From: a virus
Length of the DNA: 25,006 nucleotides
Virus record (IMG/VR): IMGVR_UViG_3300030012_002609
Location: 1 to 25,006 of that record
Direction: 5' to 3' (one strand)
The position numbers and the translations under genes were made by a program. The notes under the pieces were generated by a model. It saw nothing but the letters and a program-made list of their open reading frames with translations, was not told the origin of the DNA and ran no database searches. Shown here in pieces: positions 1 through 5,747 of the stretch. Each line of letters starts with the position of its first letter. Position 1 is the stretch's first letter.

Positions 1-92
1 GCAATATATATTAGCGTCACCAGTCCGACAGCATAGAAGATGAGACAGCCTATCATGAATACGCTGTCCCATTGGATATTATGCATTGCCAT
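1..92 (-). CDS. Partial small membrane protein, C-terminus outside the window
   Basis: Only the first 30 codons are in the window. The reading frame starts with ATG GCA ATG CAT at 92 and is open to the left edge. After a short polar start (MAMHNIQWDS) the residues form one hydrophobic segment, VFMIGCLIFYAVGLVTLIYI, so this is probably a small membrane protein. The start lies inside the end of the upstream minus-strand gene (14-base overlap), as expected for a compact phage operon. A second in-frame ATG at 86 is possible. Function is unknown. Confidence 0.5.
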   Translation of the reverse strand, partial: MAMHNIQWDSVFMIGCLIFYAVGLVTLIYI

Positions 93-309
93 AAAGTTTG
101 TCCGACTCTTCGTCAGTCAGATCGAATCTACCGCATGGTGATTTTGTCCGATCTGTTATCATGATTCCGTCATGCTCAAACTCTTTTCGCTTTTGCGGAA
201 CGTTCGTTAATCTCAAAAGTTTTTGCGTAACCATTGGGATAGGCTTGGGCTGTTTGATGATATGCCTTTCGCCTTTCTTATCTGGCCGCGTGACGTAAAC
301 GTATGTCAT
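79..309 (-). CDS. Small hypothetical protein (76 aa)
   Basis: The start at 309 is preferred because GAGAGGAAAG lies just upstream of ATG ACA TAC on the minus strand. A longer frame to 360 exists, but its first 17 codons would run into the preceding gene. The protein starts MTYVYVTRPDKKGERH, is charged and soluble, and shows no signal peptide or membrane segment. It is third in a run of four minus-strand genes transcribed away from the structural operon. I do not recognise a family, and a small regulatory or host-takeover protein is only a guess. Confidence 0.6.
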   Translation of the reverse strand: MTYVYVTRPDKKGERHIIKQPKPIPMVTQKLLRLTNVPQKRKEFEHDGIMITDRTKSPCGRFDLTDEESDKLYGNA

Positions 310-323
310 GATGCTTTCCTCTC

Positions 324-509
324 TTATCGTCGTCTCATAATATGTAACAGGATGGCGCAACCAAAAGCGCCCCCTGCATATACGATCATTGCTAATCGCA
401 TCAGTTGATCAGTGAAATTGTAGAGCGGATCAACCAGCCCGTACAATGCTTGTGCGGTAGCTAGCAGGAATATTCCTGCTAGCACCATTGAGATTTTAAC
501 GATCCGCAT
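324..509 (-). CDS. Small two-TM membrane protein (61 aa)
   Basis: The protein has two hydrophobic stretches, roughly residues 5-25 (KISMVLAGIFLLATAQALYG) and 38-57 (RLAMIVYAGGAFGCAILLHI). It ends in a basic tail, RRR, suggesting a cytoplasmic C-terminus. The start codon directly follows the stop codon of the upstream minus-strand gene, so translational coupling is likely. The Shine-Dalgarno match is weak (GTGGA). Size and topology would suit a holin-like or other accessory membrane protein, but no family motif is recognised and a better holin candidate lies elsewhere in the window. Confidence 0.6.
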   Translation of the reverse strand: MRIVKISMVLAGIFLLATAQALYGLVDPLYNFTDQLMRLAMIVYAGGAFGCAILLHIMRRR

Positions 510-776
510 TTACTTATTCCACTTCAGCGGATAAAACGTGTAGGCGTCCACTGTATAACTATTTCTTGTTTGTGGACTGTCCTTATCCTCATAGGCAATG
601 CCATTGGCTAGCGCATTGGCTTTCATATCAGACCGCAACTTTTTAGCGCGACCCTCAATCCTACCCAATGCCTTATAGGCAGCCTCATTGCATCGAGCAC
701 CAATGACCCCAATAAAATCCAGAATGATGCTATTGATATCATTAGTACGTTGAGTGTTTTTTAGTAATGCTTGCAT
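510..776 (-). CDS. Hypothetical protein (88 aa), first gene of the leftward operon
   Basis: The start at 776 is supported by GGAAGGACTAGGACA upstream of the ATG on the minus strand. The protein looks soluble and mostly helical, with a basic middle (GRIEGRAKKLRSDMKANAL) and an aromatic end (YTFYPLKWNK). I recognise no domain. It is the promoter-proximal gene of the leftward transcript and faces the palindrome-rich control region, which would fit an early or regulatory role, but no helix-turn-helix is evident. Confidence 0.6.
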   Translation of the reverse strand: MQALLKNTQRTNDINSIILDFIGVIGARCNEAAYKALGRIEGRAKKLRSDMKANALANGIAYEDKDSPQTRNSYTVDAYTFYPLKWNK

Positions 777-806
777 TGTCCTAGTCCTTCCATAGTAATG
801 CTTGCC

Positions 807-826
807 TTAATGTCTATAGACATTAA
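807..826. promoter_or_regulatory. Perfect 20-bp palindrome, operator candidate
   Basis: TTAATGTCTA is followed immediately by its exact reverse complement TAGACATTAA. Perfect symmetry over 10-bp half sites, in front of a divergent gene pair and about 30 bp from the leftward start codon, is typical of a site for a dimeric repressor. No repressor gene is seen in the window, so the binding protein is unknown. Confidence 0.5.
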
Positions 827-875
827 CACTACATGGCACTACATGCAACACATAACCCACAAGTAAAACACATTT

Positions 876-899
876 AATATGTCAAACGTTTGACGTATT
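876..899. promoter_or_regulatory. Imperfect 24-bp palindrome with core GTCAAACGTTTGAC
   Basis: The central 14 bp (881-894) are perfectly symmetrical, and symmetry extends to 24 bp with one mismatched pair (880/895). A near copy of the core, GTCAAATGTTTGAC, lies at 945-958 with centres 64 bp apart, about six helical turns. The AAACGTTT centre resembles LacI/PurR-type operators, but that is only a similarity. On the minus strand the half site supplies a TTGACA. Confidence 0.5.
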
Positions 900-939
900 T
901 AGCACTTGACAGCCAGGGGTTACTTGACCGAATCGGGCG

Positions 940-962
940 GGGGTGTCAAATGTTTGACCCCC
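940..962. promoter_or_regulatory. Second copy of the GTCAAA-GTTTGAC element, with G/C flanks
   Basis: The core GTCAAATGTTTGAC at 945-958 differs by one base from the core at 881-894. It is flanked by GGGG on the left and CCCC on the right, so the transcript could form a stem with a single bulged T at 944. There is no T run on either side, so it does not look like a rho-independent terminator. An operator is the better reading. Confidence 0.4.
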
Positions 963-1070
963 AGGCCCCCTTGACAAAAAAACGGGTTGCGCCGCCCCAC
1001 CCACCCGCCCTAGTTGGGTACATTTATTCCTGTGTTTTTCCATTCGACCAAGGTTCAGGTTGCAAGATCC

Positions 1071-1083
1071 ACAATTAAATTGT
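1071..1083. promoter_or_regulatory. 13-bp palindrome just before the rightward operon's first gene
   Basis: ACAATT-A-AATTGT is an odd-length perfect inverted repeat that ends right at the ribosome-binding site TAGGAA of the gene starting at 1095. It could be a small operator or a weak RNA hairpin affecting initiation. It is short and A/T-rich, so chance occurrence is possible. Confidence 0.25.
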
Positions 1084-1094
1084 AGGAATGGCCT

Positions 1095-1526
1095 ATGGAG
1101 TCCCAGGCGCCCGAAAAAAATTTGCATATAAATCCATTTGAGATGTTTGGACGCATGTGCGTGTTACTGGACTCTGCGCCCCATTATCGTGAGCAAAGCA
1201 TCAAGAACCTTGGCTACCGGTTCATTCCTGCGATACAGCATGGCAAGGTCAGGTATTATTTTCGTGACGGCAGTTTGATTGGTTTTTGCACTTGGTGTTT
1301 TCTGACAGAGGAGGAGGGGAAGACGCAGAAGTACAATGGCAGGGAGGTTTTTGCGCGGACGGAAGGGGAGCAAGCATGGGTTATAGACATGGTTGCGGTT
1401 GATAGTGTATCATACATTGCGAAGGACATGCGCCGTTTTATTCCTGAACATACAGGTCATCAGGTAGGGCATTGGCGCCGACCAAGTGGTAGGAGATGTT
1501 ATGCGCGGAATATTCCCAGAAACTAG
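1095..1526 (+). CDS. HlyC-like toxin-activating lysine acyltransferase family protein
   Basis: HlyC-family enzymes (GNAT-like fold) transfer a fatty acyl group from acyl carrier protein to internal lysines of RTX protoxins. This 143-residue protein shows the family's landmarks in order: NPFEMFGRMCVLL (13-25), SAPHYRE (27-33), the strand-turn IPAIQHGKVRYYFRDG (44-59), GFCTW (63-67), WVIDMVA (95-101) and DMRRFIP (111-117). By comparison with HlyC, H30 (one position off the SPLHR histidine) and D98 are the candidate catalytic residues. HlyC is about 170 residues, so this is slightly short at the C-terminus. AGGA lies 7 bases before the ATG. It overlaps the next gene by 26 bases. No RTX toxin is visible, so the substrate is unknown. 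The family call is by eye. Confidence 0.6.
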   Translation: MESQAPEKNLHINPFEMFGRMCVLLDSAPHYREQSIKNLGYRFIPAIQHGKVRYYFRDGSLIGFCTWCFLTEEEGKTQKYNGREVFARTEGEQAWVIDMVAVDSVSYIAKDMRRFIPEHTGHQVGHWRRPSGRRCYARNIPRN

Positions 1527-3711
1527 GAAGCGGTGGACAGACGGGCTGGACTTCGGCATCGAGGACACTCGTAATTATTATGAGCAAATGTACTGGTGCT
1601 TTGGTGGTGATAGTGACGCTGGCGGTGAGGGTCTTTCTGACGAAGACATAGATCAGGACATGCAACAAGACATCGCTGCCGCCGCATATGGCTATGATGC
1701 GGATGAGTTTGGATATTCTCCTGGTTTTGATCCAGATAATTTGAGTGACGATCAACAAACGGCTGTTGATGCGTCAAAGTCAATATCTGACGCAGCGGCT
1801 TTTGGTCAGGATGCGGTGAACGCGGCGCAAAACGCGGCGAACAACAGTCCATCAGTATCACAGGCTCTTGCTAACTTATCTGGCATGACCGTTAGCGGTT
1901 ATGCGCCTGGTCAAAGTCAAGCGCAGGCAAGACAACAGGCCATAGAACGGGCGTATGCGGTGGATCGTGTAGGAAATCCTGTCACAAGTAATCAAGGCAA
2001 GGGTAAGGTTGGTAGAAGTTTTGACCCTGTAACGGGTCGCGCACCTACGGCATCTGAGAAATCGGCGATACAGGCGGCGGCTGACATTGCATTAGATGAG
2101 AAAGCGTCAGGTGGTTTTGGTCTTGGTCTTTCGGATAGCATCACGGGTGATGACACAAGCGATCAGGGCAAGGATCCAGATCAAACGGCGGCAGAATTTA
2201 GAGCCGCAGAGCGAGCTAGAGCATTATCTCAAGGACTTCAATTGGCAAGTCCTTCTCTTTCAGCGGCAACGGATGAGATATTAGGCAGACCCTCTGCAAG
2301 TGTAGCGGCTACGCCAGGTGTTATGCCTGCATCTAGAAGTGAGGCTGTGTCAAGGGCGCTTAGTGATGTACCAAGTAGCATTTTGGGTCGGCCAGATTTT
2401 GGTAAAACTAATGTTTTTGGTATTGGTCAGAGTCTTGTTGATAATGAATTAGTGAGTAGAGCCACCGCTGGAGATCAAACGGCGTTAGACTCATTGAGTC
2501 CAGCACAAATGGAAGAAGCTCTTGATGCACGGTTCAGGGCACAGGCACCTGTGGGCATCATGTCCACGCCGCAAGCAACGGCGGCTAATGTTTTGGCTGG
2601 CATTCAGGGTAATATAGCAAAAGCAGCAGAAAACTTTACGCCTGGGGTAAGTCAACCAGGACAGGATCCTAATTTCTTCAGTGATTTAACTCAAGCGGCG
2701 GCTAGTGCGGCGGCTCCAGGTTTCCGAGTGGATGATATCTTTACCTCACCGAGAATGGATAGTGCATTACAGACAACAGCACCTGCAACCAGCACCACGG
2801 CACCTGGTCAGCTTTCCTCCGCAGAAATGTCGGCTCTTGATGCGTTAGCCGCTAGAGGTTTTGAGGATGAAACTGCTGAGATGGGTCTTCGTGCTGGTGA
2901 TCTAACACCCGATCAGATCGCTGATAATATCGCTGCAAACACAGGCTACACTGACGCTGGCTTACCCAGAGGTCTTGATTTTGTAACCACACCTGGCGGT
3001 GTTCGTGCATCAACAAATTTAGCCGGTCCTACAGTTAAACAGGCGCAAGAGGCACCTGGTTATTTGAGCACAATAGATCCTGTGACAGGGGAAGTTAAGG
3101 AAGGGTTTATACCTGGCGCCGTGAATTTTGCGTTTGGCAATCCTATACAACAGGCTTACGGTTTTGAGATACCTGATTATGATCCAAACAATCCTGACGC
3201 ATCAACAGGTCAAATAACGGGCGTTGTTAGTCCACCAGCTATGGGTCTGCCTGGTCCTTTGGCCGCAGGTATTAACTTTCTTACAGATCTTGTTTCTCCC
3301 GATCCTAAAACAATAAATTCTTCTTCTGAACTACTTACATCAATGCCATCGGTTTACACAGGTTTTGGACCAGGTTCTGAATTAGGTGTACAAGATCCTG
3401 ATGCGGGTGGTAGAACAGATCCACCAAAAGCACCGAATGACCCGTGCCCACCAGGTTATCAGATGATAAACGGCACTTGCACACCAGTTGATCAAGAACA
3501 GGAAGAAGATCCTAGCTCGAATTTTCAGATCAATCCTGTAACCGGACTGCCCACTTTGTTCGCTCCATTTACGCAAGCCACGCCGTTTGCCGGCGCAAAT
3601 CCGTTTGCATTGCAACCATATACGCCTAATCAAGCGCAATACATACAAGAACAGCGTTCTGGTTTACAGGCATTGTCTCCAACAGGGGCAGCACTTGGAA
3701 AACAGGTTTGA
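1501..3711 (+). CDS. Large Ala/Gln/Ser/Pro-rich low-complexity protein (736 aa), possibly virion-associated
   Basis: ATG at 1501 is chosen because AGGAG lies 5 bases upstream; a GTG at 1486 in the same frame lacks this. After an acidic N-terminus (GLSDEDIDQDMQQDI) there are about 550 residues rich in A, Q, S, G, T and P, with no membrane segment and recurring short stretches such as AAADIALDEKASGG. Near the end is a Cys pair in CPPGYQMINGTC (residues 649 and 660), then a Q/P/F-rich tail. Length, low complexity and position next to terminase suggest a structural or DNA-ejection protein. It is translationally coupled to the HlyC-like gene (26-base overlap), so it could be that enzyme's substrate. 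I do not recognise a named family. Confidence 0.65.
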   Translation: MRGIFPETRKRWTDGLDFGIEDTRNYYEQMYWCFGGDSDAGGEGLSDEDIDQDMQQDIAAAAYGYDADEFGYSPGFDPDNLSDDQQTAVDASKSISDAAAFGQDAVNAAQNAANNSPSVSQALANLSGMTVSGYAPGQSQAQARQQAIERAYAVDRVGNPVTSNQGKGKVGRSFDPVTGRAPTASEKSAIQAAADIALDEKASGGFGLGLSDSITGDDTSDQGKDPDQTAAEFRAAERARALSQGLQLASPSLSAATDEILGRPSASVAATPGVMPASRSEAVSRALSDVPSSILGRPDFGKTNVFGIGQSLVDNELVSRATAGDQTALDSLSPAQMEEALDARFRAQAPVGIMSTPQATAANVLAGIQGNIAKAAENFTPGVSQPGQDPNFFSDLTQAAASAAAPGFRVDDIFTSPRMDSALQTTAPATSTTAPGQLSSAEMSALDALAARGFEDETAEMGLRAGDLTPDQIADNIAANTGYTDAGLPRGLDFVTTPGGVRASTNLAGPTVKQAQEAPGYLSTIDPVTGEVKEGFIPGAVNFAFGNPIQQAYGFEIPDYDPNNPDASTGQITGVVSPPAMGLPGPLAAGINFLTDLVSPDPKTINSSSELLTSMPSVYTGFGPGSELGVQDPDAGGRTDPPKAPNDPCPPGYQMINGTCTPVDQEQEEDPSSNFQINPVTGLPTLFAPFTQATPFAGANPFALQPYTPNQAQYIQEQRSGLQALSPTGAALGKQV
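3684..3688 (+). promoter_or_regulatory. Ribosome-binding site that sets the terminase start
   Basis: AGGGG ends 6 bases before the TTG at 3695. No comparable site precedes the in-frame ATG at 3587. The site lies inside the 3' end of the preceding gene. Confidence 0.45.
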
Positions 3712-5161
3712 AACCGTACCTGAAGAAGCGTTAAAAGAGATCTATGCGCTTCAAAACCAGCAAATTCGCTTGCAAATTCGTGAAGAGGCACGCGAAAAAT
3801 TCATGCCGTTCGTTCATCATGTGTATGACGGGTTCATTGAAGGCCGTCATCACCGTGTAATCGCCGAAAAATTGGAAAAAGTAGCACGCGGAGAGCTAAA
3901 AAGGCTCATTGTGAACATGCCACCGCGTCATTCTAAGTCAGAATTCGCCTCATATTTGATGCCGGCGTGGTTTTTGGGGCGAAATCCGAAGTTGAAGATC
4001 ATTCAGGCCACTCATAACACCGAATTGGCGGTCAGATTTGGCAGAAAAGTGCGAGATTTGATTGATACGCCCGATTATCACACCGTTTTTCCGAATACGG
4101 CGCTAAAAGCGGACGATAAAGCCGCTGGAAGGTGGGGAACATCGGCTGGAGGCGAATATTTTGCCGCTGGAGTGGGTGCAGCGATGACTGGACGCGGCGC
4201 AGACCTGCTAATTATTGACGATCCGCACTCTGAACAGGATGCATTGTCGTCTACAGCGTTCGATAACGCATTTGAGTGGTATACATCTGGTCCTAGGCAA
4301 CGTTTACAGCCTGGTGGCTCGATAATTATCGTCATGACACGCTGGGGAATGAAGGATTTGACCGGACAAGTCATAAAAATGCAAGGGACGGACACTTTGG
4401 CTGACGAATGGGACGTTGTGGAGTTTCCTGCCATTTTACCGTCAGATAAGCCCCTATGGCCTGAATTTTGGGATCATGAGTCGTTAATCAAGGTCAAAGC
4501 GTCACTGCCCGTGGCTAAATGGAATGCACAGTGGCAACAAAACCCGACAGCCGAAGAGGGCGCCATCGTCAAGAAGGAATGGTGGAACTGGTGGGAGAAG
4601 GAAGAAATACCCACGGTAAAGTATATCATACAGTCGTATGACACGGCGTTTAGTAAGAAGGAGTCTGCGGACTATTCTGCAATCACAACATGGGGGGTAT
4701 TTACCAATGAAGAAACTGGCGCCGACAATATTATTCTCATGGATGCGAGACGCGGCAGATGGAATTTTCCAGAGCTTAAAAGCGTTGCTAGCGAAGAGTA
4801 TGAGTATTGGGAACCGGATATGGTCATCATTGAAGCGAAGGCTTCAGGGCAACCGTTAACGGATGAACTGCGTGCAGCCGGCATTCCTGTTATGAACTAT
4901 ACACCAAGCAAGGGTCGTGATAAGATCACCCGCATGCACACGGTAGCACCGCTGTTTGAGGCGGGGATGGTGTGGGCACCGGAACAGAAGTTCTCGGAGG
5001 AAGTTATCGAGGAATGTCTTGCATTTCCGCATGGAGAGCATGATGATTTTGTTGATAGCATGACCATGGCTTTGATACGTTTCCGGCAGGGTGGCTTTAT
5101 CGAACTTGAGGGCGAGAACGATAATGATGATTGGTATCCTAGGAAGCGGGAGTATTATTGA
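3695..5161 (+). CDS. terL: Terminase large subunit (packaging ATPase/nuclease)
   Basis: Drives ATP-dependent DNA packaging at the portal and cuts the genome concatemer. Numbering from a TTG start at 3695 (488 aa): a deviant Walker A region NMPPRHSKSE (74-83), Walker B LLIIDDP (171-177), then an RNase H-like nuclease domain with SYDTAFSKKESADYSA, IIEAKASG and HDDFVDSM, which carry the metal-binding acidic residues. The TTG start is preferred because AGGGG lies 6 bases upstream and MENRFETVPEEALKEIYAL resembles the usual N-terminus of marine terminases. A start at ATG 3587 would add 36 unusual residues overlapping the previous gene. It ends in a TGATG overlap with the next gene. No small terminase subunit is recognised nearby. 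Confidence 0.95.
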   Translation: MENRFETVPEEALKEIYALQNQQIRLQIREEAREKFMPFVHHVYDGFIEGRHHRVIAEKLEKVARGELKRLIVNMPPRHSKSEFASYLMPAWFLGRNPKLKIIQATHNTELAVRFGRKVRDLIDTPDYHTVFPNTALKADDKAAGRWGTSAGGEYFAAGVGAAMTGRGADLLIIDDPHSEQDALSSTAFDNAFEWYTSGPRQRLQPGGSIIIVMTRWGMKDLTGQVIKMQGTDTLADEWDVVEFPAILPSDKPLWPEFWDHESLIKVKASLPVAKWNAQWQQNPTAEEGAIVKKEWWNWWEKEEIPTVKYIIQSYDTAFSKKESADYSAITTWGVFTNEETGADNIILMDARRGRWNFPELKSVASEEYEYWEPDMVIIEAKASGQPLTDELRAAGIPVMNYTPSKGRDKITRMHTVAPLFEAGMVWAPEQKFSEEVIEECLAFPHGEHDDFVDSMTMALIRFRQGGFIELEGENDNDDWYPRKREYY

Positions 5162-5535
5162 TGTCTGAAAAAGATTTAAAAAGGCGGCAAAAGACGCAGG
5201 AAAGTCTGCAAAAAATCCGTGACGCAGCAAAAGGTAAGTTCCCGAACAGAGGACAGTCCAAAACCAACCCTCCGAAACGAGAAGTACGAACAGTTTCTAA
5301 AGGCGAGACGATGTATGATATCGCATTAGGTGAGGGTCGTGGTGAGAGCGGTGATGTTACTTCAATCCGAGCCTCTGCAAACACTCCTCGTGAGGCTTTG
5401 AAAGCAGTAGAAAAGATGGCAAAAGCATCTGGTATCAAAGACCCTGATAAGATCAAACCAGGTGATAAGGTTGTTGTTGGTGAGTTCCGCAACGGCGGTA
5501 AGGTTTCATTAGGTGATTTTAAAGGGAACTTCTAA
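5161..5535 (+). CDS. Small protein with LysM-like motif and GG-FKGNF tail
   Basis: The 124-residue product has a basic N-terminus, then VSKGETMYDIA (45-55) and GIKDPDKIKPGDKVVV (91-106). These look like the first and last parts of a LysM peptidoglycan-binding motif (GETxxxIA ... PxxIxPGxxV), but with about 35 residues between them, longer than usual. The C-terminus is NGGKVSLGDFKGNF, closely resembling the tail of the next protein. GGGAG lies 8 bases upstream of the ATG, which overlaps the terminase stop. It may be a minor virion component; the LysM call is tentative. Confidence 0.65.
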   Translation: MSEKDLKRRQKTQESLQKIRDAAKGKFPNRGQSKTNPPKREVRTVSKGETMYDIALGEGRGESGDVTSIRASANTPREALKAVEKMAKASGIKDPDKIKPGDKVVVGEFRNGGKVSLGDFKGNF

Positions 5536-5747
5536 TGACTTCTAAGAAAACTACTAAGAAGTTCGACCTTAGAACCGCTACGATAGAAGAGCTTGAACAG
5601 AAGATTGCTGAACTCAAGGCGGCACAAGAGCCAGTCAAGAAAGCTAAAGGTGGTTCTTTGAACGAGGCTATTGCTCGTGTGAAAAAAGAACAGGGTCTGC
5701 GTGACGGTGGTTTGGTACGCAGAGGCACATTCAAAGGATATTTCTAA
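5535..5747 (+). CDS. Small coiled-coil protein with GG-FKGYF tail (70 aa)
   Basis: Coupled to its neighbours by TAATG overlaps at both ends. Residues about 14-45 (ATIEELEQKIAELKAAQEPV and on) look like a helix or short coiled coil. The protein ends DGGLVRRGTFKGYF, matching the tail of the preceding gene product. No known domain is seen. The position between terminase and portal suggests a packaging accessory or minor head protein. It could be a small terminase subunit by position and size, but no helix-turn-helix is visible. Confidence 0.65.
   Translation: MTSKKTTKKFDLRTATIEELEQKIAELKAAQEPVKKAKGGSLNEAIARVKKEQGLRDGGLVRRGTFKGYF

Larger units (their letters stand above)
777..1094. promoter_or_regulatory. 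Divergent intergenic control region
   Basis: This 318-bp stretch separates the leftward small-gene operon from the rightward structural operon and holds no convincing gene. It contains at least four inverted repeats: 807-826, 876-899, 940-962 and 1071-1083. It also has several TTGAC half sites, near 906, 924 and 971, two of them (906 and 971) reading TTGACA. None of these TTGACA boxes has a good -10 hexamer at 16-18 bp on the plus strand. It is the natural place for divergent promoters under repressor control; that is inferred from layout and symmetry. Confidence 0.6.

Noticed and set aside
939-962. GC-rich inverted repeat as a terminator
   Set aside because: There is no T run after it on either strand, and its core duplicates another palindrome 64 bp away, so an operator is more likely.
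906-976. TTGACA boxes at 906 and 971 as plus-strand -35 promoter elements
   Set aside because: No acceptable -10 hexamer lies 16-18 bp downstream of either. They are better read as half sites of the GTCAAA/TTTGAC operators.
890-1078. 62-residue plus-strand reading frame in the control region
   Set aside because: It begins inside an operator-like palindrome, has no ribosome-binding site, crosses the GC-rich repeats, and its composition is unlike a protein.
882-1127. 81-residue minus-strand reading frame across the control region
   Set aside because: It overlaps the start of the HlyC-like gene antisense, and has no Shine-Dalgarno and no recognisable sequence pattern.
1486-1500. GTG at 1486 as start of the low-complexity protein
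   Set aside because: AGGAG at 1491-1495 is placed for ATG 1501 and would lie inside the coding sequence if GTG 1486 were used.
1438-1861. Long antisense frames over the low-complexity gene
   Set aside because: They lie opposite a better supported gene, lack ribosome-binding sites and show no recognisable domains; the skewed composition of the sense gene produces open antisense frames.
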